A stretch of 64,000 nucleotides of DNA from Puccinia triticina (GCF_026914185.1 NC_070571.1:496001-560000); one strand, 5' to 3'; shown: positions 10,072 to 21,387, counted from the stretch's first letter. Numbers and translations are program-made. The notes: generated by a model from the sequence alone, not told the origin.

Positions 10072-11520
10072 GTCTCCCCCCTATAAAGAAATGAGGCGAG
10101 GGAGGGCGCTGAGAAAACATAGGAGACGACAAGGGGCAGACACCAGAAGGGGGAAGACCCAGACAGACGGATGGGTGCAAGGCATAAGTCGGCAGGGACG
10201 AGGGGGCAATAGGAAAGTGAAGTTGAATTGGTACAGTCAAGTGCAAGTTGACTATAATCGGGCATGGGGAAGTACATGTTGAGCTGTCTGTTAGTCTTCT
10301 ACCATGATTTATCATTACAGTATGGAGGGCTGTTGAATTGACCCATGAGCACTACTAACCAACCACCCAGCTGGCAGCCACAAGCGTCTGTAGCCTAGTT
10401 GGTAAAGGCAGCACTCTAGTATGTGTCTCAGCACAGCTGAGGTCGTGATTTTGACTCTCACCAGACACATCTTCATTTTACAGTCTCTACAGTACAAGGG
10501 CCACAGGCTGGGGCAGGTGATGGCATCCGGTATCTTGATGATGTTGTCAAACTTTTACTCGGTGTGCCGATGTGAGCCTGAGTCTCTATAGTGACAACAG
10601 GACACAAGAAATGGGGGGGCAATAGTTGGATTTCTTGGGATAAAGAAACTACAACTATAAGAGAAAAAGAGAAAGAGAGAGAGAGACCAAGCAGGATAAG
10701 GAAAAAGAGAAGTACTAGGTTATTCTAGTGGGAATGCACGTCCACTGGCAATGCTACTCTTCAGAAGAGTGCTGCTAATCTGTGCTAGAAGTGCTACAGC
10801 TTCCTCTCAGGAGGGTATCTGGATTAGATAAGTTTAATCCAGCCACAATTTTTTAGCTTCCTTCTGGATAGTCAAGGTTCTTAAAGGGAAACCTGAGGGA
10901 CAGCCCTGAACCTAGATTTTGAGGCAAAGGCCAAATGATAATAAGGGACAGCCCTGTGATCAAGATAGAGGCAAAGGCCTGAGGATTTGGAGGGACAGCC
11001 CTGTGATCAAGAAGGAGGTAAAACCAGAAGAAAGAGCAGATCAAGCAAGACACAGAGTTGTACCTCTGAGATAAACAAGGTTCAGTGAAAGAGGTTACTT
11101 ACTGTCAATATCCTAGGCGCCTGTGACGGTAGGTATACTGGGAGTATAGTAGGCTCTTTGGTGATGATCCTGGAGTTATCTGGGTGGTGGTTCTGGTGTG
11201 CTGGAGTCTGTAGATCCTCCTCAGGCAAGGGGGATCCTGACTACGAAAATTTTCACAGTTTGCTTATGTAATTTACATATGTACATGTGGTTTGGCGCGC
11301 CTGGTAGCGCTGACACGTCACAACTGCGCAAGCGCGCCACAACTCAATAACTCAGGGAAGGAGTATAGTTACAATGAATTAATAAGTTGTAACTAGGGTT
11401 AAAATTGCATGAGGAAACAGAATATGAAGTCAAAACAAGGTTATCTCTTAAGATGGAAAAGATATAAAGTAATTTATATGTAACAAAGGTAGAACAGGCA
11501 GCTTTTAGGTCAGCTGTGAT
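10072..11520. other. Non-coding 3' region of the gag-only element
   Basis: Between the gag-like frames and the 3' LTR there is no domain. Apart from the tRNA-like sequence it holds a GA-rich tract (about 10660-10690) and a segment where GGGACAGCCCTG recurs three times (about 10891-11001) as short imperfect repeats. Confidence 0.55.
10384..10469 (+). tRNA. tRNA-like sequence, degenerate type II (pseudogene or SINE head)
   Basis: The 86-nt stretch folds as a tRNA. The acceptor pair is GCGTCTG/CAGACAC with one G-T-type mismatch. The D arm is GCCT..AGGC with an A-box match TAGCCTAGTTGG. The anticodon-like loop is CTAGTAT (AGT if canonical). A long variable-arm hairpin CTCAG..CTGAG follows, then a T arm with loop TTTGACT and B-box-like GATTTTGACTC. 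Stem mismatches in the anticodon and T arms argue against a working tRNA. It lies on the opposite strand in the non-coding 3' part of the gag-only element. A tRNA-derived SINE head is equally possible. Confidence 0.35.
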
Positions 11521-11524
11521 GACT

Positions 11525-12067
11525 CTAAGGCTGACAGCCGATGCGGCCCTGTAAGCACCGGCCTGCATGGAATTGGTGAAAGCAGCGTTTGGGGGAAAGG
11601 GAAAGGGCAAAGTACTCCGCTTGGCTGTTGAAATCATTGGGAAAAGTAGCCCCAACAGTGTTGAGGCAGCCTTCAAAAAAGGTTAGCTCATTGTTGCCAA
11701 TCGGGAGTTGGTGGTCCTCAAAAGCGTTCTCAGCAGCCGTTGCTGCGGAGCTCTCAATTTGAAATGACAAGTTCGACGTAGCTTGCGAGTCAGCTTTGTC
11801 GTCTTCCATGATCTTGTTGAGTGAGATTGCTTTGGAGTTTGCTATCCGAGGGAGCAAGTTCAATTCAGCTTGTGCATCCAATTTGCGGTAGAGGGAAAGT
11901 GAAGAGACGCTCAGGTCGGGGCAGAGGTTGTTGTCCTCCACACTGGCTACCCCCTCTGGGGAAGCAAGTGGCCTTCCTGGTTGAGTGGGTTTGCTGGTTT
12001 TACTTGCAGCTTGGGCTTTGGTCCAGGCCTTGGGTTGCTTATAATTAGAAGGTTTGGGGGGATTTTA
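11525..12067 (-). pseudogene. Downstream frame of the gag-only element (gag C-terminal extension?)
   Basis: A minus-strand open frame of about 180 codons starts without a clear ATG after a stop near 12067; its first Met is at 11941. It is Ser/Ala/Asn-rich, with basic Lys/Pro-rich sequence at the start (KAWTKAQAASKTSKPTQPG) and no motif I recognise. It lies in a different frame from the gag block upstream, so it is either a frameshifted gag tail or an element-specific ORF. The same element-borne context is the only clue to function. Confidence 0.4.
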
Positions 12068-12093
12068 AAGGATGTCTGGATATCAACGTGTGA

Positions 12094-13197
12094 TCAATCA
12101 AGAGGGCCCAGGCAGGAGCCTGCGTAATTCCCGCAGTGTAGTTTGCAGAAGTGACATCGGCCCGTGGAGTCAAAGTAGGAGCGGAGTCTCCAGAGGAAGT
12201 CACTGCCTGAAGTATTACTGGGAGAGCGGGACCGGGCTTGGGAGGTCAAAAGGCGGGCCCGGGCGGCAGCCAGCCGTGAAATACCATCTGCATACGTTGT
12301 AGCATTTTTCTCAAAAACCATTAAGTCAAAACCTTCGGGTTCAAGGATGCCAAAGTCATATATTTTGGTGTGAAGTTCTTCTGACACGCCAAGAGTGACC
12401 CACTTGGCTAGCTCAAAGTCGGAAATTGCATCGGCGGGTTTGTCAAAGTTGTACATTCTTTGTAGCGTCCGAATTTGTGTACTGAAGATAATGAATGATT
12501 CTGAATCTGTCATTGTAGCCTGTCAAATTTGGCTTTTCAATTGAGTGCTCCAGAGGCGCAGGAGAGCATAGTCAAAAAGTTGTCTCCTGAAATTAATCCA
12601 AGGCTTGCCAAGGTAGGATTCCGACTTGGTGGCGTACAGTGACAGCAAATTGGTCTCTTCAATGAATCTGCCAACCAAATGAATCCTATCATCTGCGTTG
12701 CTAACGGCCCTAGTTTCAAAATGAATTTCCACTGCGTGGATCCACTTCAGGAAGGCCTCAATGTCCTGAAAAGGACCTCTGAACTTGGGGCCGTCAGAGA
12801 TGCGGTAGCGCTGGAGATTGATGCAACCAGTACCTGGAGGTGAGGTGGCTTCCTTCTTGACTGATGCTTTGATGAAAATTTTCTCCAAGAGAGCGGTGTG
12901 GCTTGAGATTTTGTTGCGATCAGCTTGTGCTTGGGCTTGGGCAGTTTGAAGTTGAATTAGAGTGGTATGTTGTATTGCCATCATGGCTTGTATATAGTCC
13001 TTAGTGGACATATTTTCCGGGAGTTCAATAGTGGTGGGGTCAATTGGTTGTTTTCCCTGTGCTTGAGAAGAAGGACCTGACGAGTCCCCAGGGTTGTTTG
13101 GTTGTTGCATGATAGGTAATCTGTGGGTCGACACAGCGGATGGATTGAGAGACACAGTCACGTCGGTCGGGACAATGGAGCAATCGGTTGCCAACAA
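12094..13197 (-). pseudogene. Retrotransposon Gag-like protein with in-frame stop
   Basis: Two minus-strand blocks in one frame (13197-12523 and 12520-12094) are separated by a single TGA at 12523-12525. The first has a Gln/Ala-rich, probably coiled segment and then a capsid-like block (PFQDIEAFLKWIHAVEIHFET). The second continues the capsid-like fold and ends in a Cys/His cluster (CHFCKLHCGNYAGSC) resembling a zinc knuckle with disturbed spacing. No ATG opens the longest frame; the first plausible start is the Met of MQQPNNPGDSS. From memory of rust Gag-like proteins I expect Arg at the stop position (CGA to TGA), but that is unverified. The role in life would be particle assembly for a non-autonomous element. 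Confidence 0.7.
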
Positions 13198-13369
13198 AAT
13201 TCAAGGATCAGTTGAAGTCGTCTCAATCTGGAGGTAGGATTGGTCCGGGCAGTACAGTCAGTGTGCAGTGAAATGTTTGTCCAGATAGTGAAATTGGGAT
13301 TGGGCAGTGTTCAGTAAATTCAATAAGCGGAAAAAATCTCCGCTGGTTTGTGAGACTAGAAAGAAAAAG

Positions 13370-13710
13370 TGTAAGAGATCAAAGATCTCTTCACTGGAGA
13401 CAGTCTCAAGTGGGCTCAAGGAGCACAATTTCTAGTACTTGGGGATGTATTTCAATAGCTAGCTCGGAGAAGAATATAAAAGGTCCAGTCTTCTTCTCAG
13501 TATGTACAATTCAGGAGGGAGCTGGGGAAAAGGGAAAAGGAGAATAAGGGGAAAGGAAATGCTCACCTAGCTTGGAGAAGAATATAAAAGGTCCAGTCTT
13601 CTTCTGCCGAGCTAGGAAGGCCCGGGGCAACAGAGATGATGAGTCCTGCTGCTTACATAAGGTGTGACATGTATTTACTTGTGGAGCCTGCGGTGCGCGG
13701 GGGCTTCACA
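13370..13710 (-). repeat. 5' LTR of gag-only element
   Basis: Same sequence as 9732-10071 with a few substitutions, and bounded TG..CA in plus reading. In minus orientation it is followed by CTTTTTCTTTCTAGTCTCAC, in which I do not recognise a standard primer-binding site. Confidence 0.85.
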
Positions 13711-13792
13711 CGGTCATTGAAGGGAGTCTCCCTGAAATGAACGATTTGCATCTGTGACATAGGTGTGCAATTTCACAAGGGTCCGTACTTGA

Positions 13793-13834
13793 CATGTCCA
13801 CCCTCAGGTTTTCCCAAACCTGAGGGTGGACATG
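13793..13834. repeat. Perfect short hairpin
   Basis: ATGTCCACCCTCAGGTTT and its reverse complement AAACCTGAGGGTGGACAT lie back to back with a 3-nt centre. Related but unpaired wording (GTGTCCACCCT, GGTGGACATG) occurs near 57255-57310. Confidence 0.7.
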
Positions 13835-13849
13835 GGCAACAACATTCCT

Positions 13850-14422
13850 TGCCAAGCTGGATATATACAAATATATCCAGTTTACCAAGAGGACTCCTCC
13901 CAGCGAGCTGGATACTTCAGTACCCAGCTTGCTGGGAGGACCCCTGTTGGCGAGCTGTATATATACAGATGTACGTTGCGCACTGCAAAAAACTCGTCAC
14001 GCACTGTGGGGGTCGGCAAATCGACGTCGCAGCCACAGTGTGCGGTAGCTCAAAACGCTTTGCGCACTGCAAACACAAAACTATGAAATTCTCACTTTTT
14101 TTTCTGCCAGCCGGCAGAGGGGATTTTTCCTGCTCCTCCATCAAATTCTTAGAGGATTTGGAGCCCCCAGCTGGACACAACAAAAGGATGAATAATAAAC
14201 ACAAAAAATAACCTGAGTGCAGGCTCCCACTCCCCCGGGAGCGCTCCTCCGGGGCTTTCAACCTGCCAAATACTCACGGATTGGGTACACAGCCCCTTGA
14301 AAACAAAGTTCAAGGGGCAGAAGCTCCGGCTGCCGTACTGATGGCCGGCACAGCCCGGTCATTGAGCGGCGTCTACACACTGGATCTCCCAATGACCGGC
14401 CAGGTGCAGTGCAGATTACCGG
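13850..14422. repeat. Left arm of the foldback structure, with hairpin units
   Basis: From about 13850 to 13960 there are units of the word CCAGCTCGC..GGAGGAC in both orientations. From about 13960 to 14422 the sequence is the inverted counterpart of 22461-22935. It includes the GCGCACTGC module (13976-14070), CTGCCAGCCGGCAG, a GC palindrome (CTCCCCCGGGAGCGC) and the tail CAGTGCAGATTACCGG. The GCGCACTGC module also occurs in the palindrome at 61119-63089. The arm ends exactly at the LTR of the Ty3 element. Confidence 0.75.
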
Positions 14423-15348
14423 TGTGGTAAGCCAATCCTGAATATGGCACCAAAATCAAAGTCTTTTCCCCTCAATATAACCCTCTCTGGAATACTCAAG
14501 CACCCACCTCCCTTTAGGATCAAGGCCAGGACAACTCATACCCATCAACAGGCCCCCCACTCTCTCTTCACCCTTTTTCCCCACCTTCTGGATACCCACC
14601 TACACCAACTCAATAATCCTCAAGGACCCAGCTAGGCACAAGTGGGGGAAAGTCACCCATCAGACAGAGCCAGACTATTAGGAAAGACCCTGGATATTCA
14701 TCATCTTTTCCTCCCTTCCCAATCCAGTATAACAACCCCAAATTTGGAATTAGCCACACATGTAATAACCATGGAGATCCCATCTTGTTTAACCCTTGTC
14801 CCCTTTGGTTTCAGCCCTTCCCTTTTCAGCCACTCATATGACATGTAATCCCTTTCTTCTGATGTTTCATTGTCTCTCCACATTTCAGCCTCATTCCAGA
14901 ACTCTCCATCCCCATAGCAGTTTCAGCCTCAGCCCCTTGATTGATAATTTTCACTGTTTCATCTTTTCTTCCAACCACAACTCAGCCCCATAATATTTTG
15001 TATATAGTCTACCCTCTTTGGCCCTACCTTTTGTTCATCATCAGATCCTGTCCCAGCAATCCAGATCACTGGTCACCATTCACTAGCCTAGCTTGTGCCA
15101 TTAAATCAGAGTGGACAAGCTTGATAAGTCTATGCCAAATATATCAGGTTGGACAGACTTTAAATTACATTTACCTTGCTATTAGATTAGTAGAAAGTAA
15201 ACCCTTAGACATACCTCAAGAATCTCCATAGCCACACCTTTCCTTAAGAGTCCATACTCTTATATTCTTTTTCTTGTTCCCCTGAGAGGCAGCCCTTCAA
15301 GCACCAAATCCCTCTCAAGCTCTATTCTTCCCTCAGAGTAGTTCCACA
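14423..15348 (+). repeat. 5' LTR, 926 bp
   Basis: It starts TGTGGTAAGCCAATCCTG and ends GAGTAGTTCCACA. Both boundaries are confirmed by the solo copy at 49567-50496. CCGG precedes it (14419-14422), and the expected other half of a CCGG duplication appears at 21839-21842, just before the array resumes. The 3' end contains the CCCTGAGAGGCAGCCC segment conserved in both copies. The short open frames inside are not genes. Confidence 0.85.
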
Positions 15349-15350
15349 AG

Positions 15351-15368
15351 TGGTGTCCCAACAGTGGC
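15351..15368 (+). promoter_or_regulatory. Putative primer-binding site
   Basis: TGGTGTCCCAACAGTGGC begins 2 nt after the LTR end CCACA. A TGG start is normal for a site pairing with a tRNA 3' CCA end; I cannot name the tRNA. The same AG-TGGTGTC arrangement recurs near 24201 and, with the AG following ATG, near 37517. Confidence 0.6.
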
Positions 15369-15646
15369 CTGAAGATCTTTAGTTTTCAGTCCTTACTTTT
15401 ATTTCCTAGTCTAATATAGTTACAGGATTAGCTAGTGAACTCATAAATACTTTATACTCAACAAATTGCTTACTATAAAACTACATACTTTTAACACCTT
15501 ATAAACCTACCACTTTCAACAAAATACCTTCATCAACTTCTTCAGAACAATCCTTTAGGCTATCTAATTTTAACAACCATATCATCAGCTTACAGACCAA
15601 CTCCCCAACTCCTTCTGTCCACTTACTTAACAATCAACCCTTAACC

Positions 15647-18220
15647 ATGCCCAGACCTGCCAGAAGTAGCTCCCACACTGGATTAATCATCAAGACTTTG
15701 GAAGAAATGGTCATCCCTCCATTTAGAACAAAAACTCAACAACCTGGACCTGACTTGGAATCCAATACTGGAGGAGTCTTCAATCAGCCCAACCCCACCC
15801 ACTTTGGAGGAAACAACTTACCTACAAAATTTGGAGCAAATGCTATGGAACCTAGAGGACAACCCAACCTTGGACCAACTCAACAACCTGAAGCCCATAC
15901 TGGAGGATTTTTCAATCAGCCTAATCCCACAAAATTTGGAGGAAACAACATACCTGCAAACCCTGGGCCTATGAGAAATGGAAGTCCCTCTACCACTGGA
16001 AGCCCTGCTTTGGATCCTCTTCCTGAACCTTTTATACCCAGACACTCAGAATCAGCTCCCATGAATCAACCATCTTATCCTAGATCAGCTATACCTACTA
16101 CTACTCATTACCTGGAAGGAGAACCTGCTATGCCAAGGTACTCCGGGGGAAATCACAGAGCAATCAAAATTAAACCACTGAATAAGGATCTTTGCTTTGA
16201 TGGATCCAACATGCCCATAGAAAAATTTATCAGAAGATATGAAGCAGCTGGAAGAACTGATGGAGCCACTCACTTAGACCTGGTCACCCAAATTTCTCCT
16301 TTTATCAAAGGCATGGATCTGAAGGATAAAGTTGAAGAAATGACTGGCTATGGGGATCAAGACTGGGAATTGCTAAAAAAGGAGTTACTCAACAGGTTTG
16401 GATCTTCACTTCCTTTAGTCAGATATACCAGACATGATCTTAAGGACCTAGTACACTCTGCCATTAAGGGAGGGGGTATTAGTACTACTGAACACTTTAA
16501 AATTTTTAGGACCAAGTTTGCAGCAATCACTAACTACCTGGTAAGAATGGGATACAGTTCCAGTATTGAGGAATTCAGAGATAACCTTCTAGAAGCCCTT
16601 AGTGAGGAAATAGAGCAAGCTGTCACAAAGGAGCTGGTCAGAAACAATATGATGCTTACCTCCAAGGATGGTGGTGACATTCTGCCTGAAACTGAAGTTC
16701 TGCTCTCATATATCCATAAAGAAGTCCATCAGAAATCAGTAATGTCTAGAAGAAAGGTTTGGAAAGGCATTGACTATGTCAATCCTACTACTAACAATGC
16801 TTCTCCCAAATACAAAACACAGGAAAAAGAAGTTGAGGAACTCACTAAAACCCTATCCAGCTGGCATACCCAGAAACCTTCCCCCTTCTTCATGAAAAGT
16901 CATGTACCATACAAACCAGCCCAGCAGGATAAGGACTGGACAACAATCAAGTGCAATTACTGCCACCAAATGGGCCACTCTTTTTCTAGGTGCAACCTGG
17001 CCAATCTGGATGAACTGAATGGAAAATTCAAGAAAGAAGGTAATAATGTAAGACTGCCTGATGGAAATATAGTCCCCTGGGAAAGGAACAGAGCTTACAA
17101 GTTTGCTGTAGACCAATACCACCAGGAACAGAAACAACCTGGAATACTAAACTTACCTGCTGGAACCCTCAAAACTAGCAACTCTACTGAACCTCAAGCC
17201 TCCTTTGGACAACTGGAAGAAATAGACCCAACTGAAGACTTATCCACCTATGACTGTGACATTGGAAAAAGGACTAGAAGTGGTATGGAATACCCAGAAG
17301 AGGTAGTTACCAACAAGAAGGTCAGAATGGAAAAGGAAGACCACATGGACATGAACCAACCTCTGGAATATGCCAAAAAGGACCCCATTCCCCTTCCCAC
17401 TCTTCCAACCCCTCAAGGAAAATCCCCAGCCAAAAAAGTCCAGATCCAAACCCCTGAAGACTCACAAACTCCCAAGGAAAAACCAACTAGGAAGACCTAT
17501 GTAGAGAAACCATTAGCTAAGGAATACCCTGAGGCAGAAGAAAGGGTAGTTAGCAGGATGCTCACTGATGGCAGATTGGAATTATCCTATGCTGAACTTT
17601 TGGCCATTTCCCCTGGAGCTGTGGATGTCTTAAAGAAGAAGATCAGCCCTAGAAGGATACCTCTGGAAACCCCTTCCAAAACAACCAACTCTGGAGATGT
17701 AGAAGAAGACCAGGACCAAGAAGAAGAACTGGAGCCAGAATCACCCCACTATGCTTGCCCTCTTGGATATGTAGATGTCACTATAAATGAAAAAAACTTT
17801 CAGGCCCTCTTGGATAATGGATCACAAGTCAACTTACTTCCCAGGAATCTTGCAGCAAGAATGGGATTAATAGCCACCCAAAGGAACATGAACTTAAAAG
17901 GTATTGGAGGCCATAAGAGTGAAATCCTTGGAATTGCAGAAGGAGTCACCATCAAAATAGGTAATATGTCAATGAACACTCACTTTTATGTTTCAGCAGC
18001 AGATATCCAGCCAATTTTAGGAACACCTTGGCTCAAAGATGTATCAGCAACCATCAGATTCAACAGGGAAGGATCAGAAAGTCTTTCAATTATGAAAGCA
18101 GGTAAAACTTACTTGGTTCCCATAGCTCATCCAGAACATCAGAAATGGGAAAAAGATTTCCCAACCCATACAGCAACCACCCAAAGTCATTTTTTAGGCT
18201 CTGGCACCTCCCAAGAGTAA
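15647..18220 (+). CDS. Ty3 Gag-protease polyprotein (857 aa), open
   Basis: It starts at ATG 15647 after a leader of about 300 nt. The first 130 residues hold an internal repeat (GGVFNQPNPT and GGFFNQPNPT with FGGNN) and are Pro/Asn-rich. A capsid-like helical region follows (about 170-370), then a zinc knuckle CNYCHQMGHSFSRC near residue 435 (CX2CX4HX4C). A charged Pro/Lys/Glu linker comes next. The retropepsin domain (about 700-800) has LLDNGSQVNLLPRN at the active-site position; the usual Asp-Ser/Thr-Gly is Asp-Asn-Gly here, so activity is doubtful. The stop TAA at 18218-18220 lies in the loop of a frameshift stem-loop. Product: virus-like particle protein. Confidence 0.85.
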   Translation: MPRPARSSSHTGLIIKTLEEMVIPPFRTKTQQPGPDLESNTGGVFNQPNPTHFGGNNLPTKFGANAMEPRGQPNLGPTQQPEAHTGGFFNQPNPTKFGGNNIPANPGPMRNGSPSTTGSPALDPLPEPFIPRHSESAPMNQPSYPRSAIPTTTHYLEGEPAMPRYSGGNHRAIKIKPLNKDLCFDGSNMPIEKFIRRYEAAGRTDGATHLDLVTQISPFIKGMDLKDKVEEMTGYGDQDWELLKKELLNRFGSSLPLVRYTRHDLKDLVHSAIKGGGISTTEHFKIFRTKFAAITNYLVRMGYSSSIEEFRDNLLEALSEEIEQAVTKELVRNNMMLTSKDGGDILPETEVLLSYIHKEVHQKSVMSRRKVWKGIDYVNPTTNNASPKYKTQEKEVEELTKTLSSWHTQKPSPFFMKSHVPYKPAQQDKDWTTIKCNYCHQMGHSFSRCNLANLDELNGKFKKEGNNVRLPDGNIVPWERNRAYKFAVDQYHQEQKQPGILNLPAGTLKTSNSTEPQASFGQLEEIDPTEDLSTYDCDIGKRTRSGMEYPEEVVTNKKVRMEKEDHMDMNQPLEYAKKDPIPLPTLPTPQGKSPAKKVQIQTPEDSQTPKEKPTRKTYVEKPLAKEYPEAEERVVSRMLTDGRLELSYAELLAISPGAVDVLKKKISPRRIPLETPSKTTNSGDVEEDQDQEEELEPESPHYACPLGYVDVTINEKNFQALLDNGSQVNLLPRNLAARMGLIATQRNMNLKGIGGHKSEILGIAEGVTIKIGNMSMNTHFYVSAADIQPILGTPWLKDVSATIRFNREGSESLSIMKAGKTYLVPIAHPEHQKWEKDFPTHTATTQSHFLGSGTSQE

Positions 18221-18238
18221 GTACAATATGGGAGGTGC
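18190..18238 (+). promoter_or_regulatory. -1 ribosomal frameshift signal (gag/pol)
   Basis: The heptamer T TTT TTA (18190-18196) sits in the gag frame as X XXY YYZ. A 7-nt spacer follows, then a 9-bp perfect stem GCACCTCCC (18204-18212) / GGGAGGTGC (18230-18238) with a 17-nt loop that includes the gag stop. Slipping back one base continues into the pol frame at 18196. U UUU UUA is an established slippery sequence in retroviral gag-pol junctions. Function here is inferred from layout. Confidence 0.8.
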
Positions 18239-21200
18239 TTAATCAAAATAATCAAACTCAGGATAAGTTAGTATGTGCATCAAAGTATAAATCCACTACC
18301 AAGAAAATCAAACCAGTAAATGAACCCATGCCCCAAAACCTCAACCCACCTCTCTCTAATGCTCCTCTCTCCAGAAATCCTTATCAAACTCCCATAACTC
18401 CTTTTCCCCCAGAATTTTCTCCCACTCCTAAAATCACAGCAGAAAGATTAGAGGTAATTAACTTTGGCCCTCCTGGATGGCTCTGGCCAGAAGAACTCAA
18501 ACTTTTTCAGCATATTATAGTACTCAGACAAGGTGGACTGGCTTTCTGTGCTGAAGAAAGAGGACTACTCAAACACACCTATGGACAACCCTACAGAATC
18601 CCAGTCATCAAACATGAACCCTGGCAGCAAAAACCAATCCCCATCCCTGCAGCAATTAAGGACCAATTTGTGGAATTAGTAAGAGAAAGAGTCAAAACTT
18701 GTCTCTATGAACAATCCTGCTCCAGTTACTCCTCCCCAGTCTTCTGTGTCAAAAAGCATGATGGAAAACTCAGAGTTGTTCATGACTTACAAAGACTTAA
18801 CAAGGTGACCATCAAAGACTCTGGAATCCCACCAAATCCTGAAGAACTCATTGAATCTTTCACTTGAAGGGCCTGCTATGGCCTGGGTGATATAATGGGA
18901 GGATATGATGAGAGGGAGTTAGCCATGGAATCAAGACCCTTAACCACCTTTGAAACCCCCCTTGGAAGATTTCAACTCACCAGACTACCCCAAGGAGCCA
19001 CCAATTCTGTTGCAGTCTACCAGGCCCAGATGATGTGGATCCTCCAGGATGAAATACCAGAAAATGTAGGAATCTTTATTGATGATGGTGGAATCAAAGG
19101 CCCTGTCTCAGACTATAATCAAGAAACCCTGGAAGAAAACCCTGGCATCAGAAGATTTATCTGGGAGTATGCAATTACTCTAGAAAGAATACTCTTTAGG
19201 ATAGAAGAAGCTGGACTCACAATCTCTGGAAAGAAATTTGCTTGCTGTGTTCCTGCCTTGGATCTTGTTGGCCATGTGGTTTGCAAGGAAGGAAGGAAAA
19301 TAGCCAAAAAACAACTGAACAAAGTGGAAACCCGGCCAAAACCTGACAACCCAACTGAAGTCAGGGGGTTTCTTGGAATTTGTGTTTATGTCAGAATGTT
19401 TATCCCAGGACTATCAGAACTTGCAGCACCCCTCAGAAAACTCACTCACAAAGGAACAGAATGGGAATGGACTCAGAAATGCCAGGAAGCCTTTGAAAAA
19501 TTAAAGCAACTCATTGGATATGACATAACCCTCAAGAAGCTGGATTACTCTGGGGAAGCAGGACAAATTAAATTAGCTGTGGATTCTAGTTACATAGCAG
19601 CTGGAGCAGTACTTACTCAGGAACATGAAGGCTTGGACAGACCAGTCCTCTATGAATCAGTAGTGTTCTCTCCAACTGAATCCAAATATTCTCAATCCAA
19701 ACTAGAACTCTGTGGCGTCACCAAAATCCTCAAGAAAATTCAAACTCAACTTTGGGGACAACATTTTGAGTTATTAGTGGATGCCAAAAGCCTGATAGAA
19801 ATGATCAACACACCTGACCTCCCAAATGGCCCCATGACTAGATGGGTATCTTTTATGCAACTCTTTTCTTTCACTATGAAACATGTCCCTGGAAAAACTT
19901 TTACTATGCCAGATGGATTATCAAGAAGACCCCCAGACTCTGGAGAAATTGGAGAAGACTTTGATGAAGAAGAAAAATGGATCAAACCTCACCCTGGATT
20001 TGGAGTCAAGAAGATCAATGCAACCACCTTGGAACCTACAGAAAATGATCAAATTGGAGTTTGGAAGGATTTACAATATTATCTGGAAACTCTCAATAGA
20101 CCACCCAACTGCACTGCAAAAGACTGGACAACAATCAAGCACAAATCAGCCATGTTCTTTATGTCTGAAGGCCAACTGAAAAGAAGAAACAAACCTTTCC
20201 CCCAAGTAGTGGTAACCTCTCCAGAACTTCAAAAATCTATTCTAAACTCCCTTCATGAAGAATTAGGCCACAGAGGAATGGATGAAACTTACAGAAGAAC
20301 CAGGATCAGATTTTGGTGGCCAAACATGAAGAGGTCTGTCAAAAAATGGGTCCAATCTTGCCTTGCCTGTCAGAAAAGAAGTTCAGCCAAACACCTGGAA
20401 GCAAAGAAGGCCACTGGCAAATCTACTATCTTTGGAAGAGTCAGTTTGGATACCATTCACATCAAAGCTGGAAAATGGAAATACTTTGTAGTTTCCAGGG
20501 ATGATCTTTCTGGATGGGTAGAAGCAGTTGGAATAGAACACATCAAAGCCAAGAAGATTGCAGATTGGTTTCTGGAGCACTGGATTCACAGGTATGGTGT
20601 ACCTCTTACTGTTGTTGTAGATGGTGGCCCAGAATTTGGCCAAGAATTTCAGAAAGCTCTCTCTCAAGCTGGATCAAAAGTTAAAGTCACTACCCCCTAC
20701 TACCCTGAGGCCAATGGAATGATTGAAAGAGGCCACCAACCCCTCAAAGATACTCTAGTCAAACTGTGTGCAACAGATGGAAAGAAGTGGAGACATTACC
20801 TCCCTCTGGTCTTGTTTGCTGACAGAATCTCAACCAAAAGGACAACTGAATACTCCCCATATGAGTTACTTTTTGGACAACCTGCTATTCTACCTGTGGA
20901 CCTGGAACTGGAAACATATCTTGGAACCAACTGGGAAGATATTAAAACAACAGAGGAATTATTGTTAGCAAGAGTCCACCAACTGGAAAGGAGAGAAGAA
21001 GTATTACAGGAAGCTTACAAGAAATTAAAGGAGTCAAGGTCCTAGTCTTTGGAAAGTCAGAATCAGAAGAAAAATCTCAGAAAACCTCTTGGAATTGGCC
21101 AACTTGTCCTTGTTTATAACAAAAGCTTGGATTCTCAGCATGGGAAGTTGTTTGAAAACAAATGGAATGGCCCATATAGAATTACCAAACAAGAAGAAGG

Positions 21201-21294
21201 AGGCTCATACAACCTGGAAGAATTGGATGGTACAGCTTTAAAAAGGAGATTTGCTGCTTCACATGTTAAACCTTTTTTCTCCAGAGACCAATGA
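18196..21294 (+). pseudogene. Ty3 Pol (RT, RNase H, integrase) with two in-frame stops
   Basis: It is read in the -1 frame relative to gag. The RT blocks are YSSPVFCVKKHDGKLRVVHD, then LTRLPQGATNS, with catalytic FIDDGGIKGP. RNase H begins at LAVDSSYIAAGAVL and ends at MPDGLSRR. The integrase has a His/Cys zinc region (LHEELGHRG ... CLACQK) and D, D and E in SLDTIHI, VVVDGGPEF and NGMIERGHQ. A C-terminal SH3-like segment (NKWNGPYRITKQEEGG) ends at 21294, with no chromodomain. TGA at 18865-18867 falls inside RT and TAG at 21043-21045 falls after the integrase core; both are in frame. All catalytic residues seen are intact, so decay looks recent. The lineage is well represented in basidiomycete genomes (family knowledge). 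Confidence 0.88.
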
Positions 21295-21384
21295 CATACA
21301 GGAAAGGTTTTTAAGCTAAAAATTGAAAGGAAAACAATCACATCTCTGCTAATCTTGGTCTGGATCTTCATTATCTATTATTTC

Positions 21385-21387
<3 letters not shown>

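Larger units (their letters stand above)
9732..13710 (-). mobile_element. Gag-only LTR retrotransposon, minus strand
   Basis: Two LTRs of about 340 bp (9732-10071 and 13370-13710) enclose about 3.3 kb. The minus strand carries a gag-like reading frame near the 13370 LTR and no protease, RT or integrase, so it is a non-autonomous element of the TR-GAG/LARD kind. A minus-strand purine run (ATAGGGGGGAGAC) abuts the 9732-10071 LTR, fixing that one as the 3' LTR. The flanks TGGTC (9727-9731) and CGGTC (13711-13715) match at 4 of 5 bases as target duplication. It lies inside the hairpin array that ends at 9731 and resumes at 13711. Confidence 0.85.
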
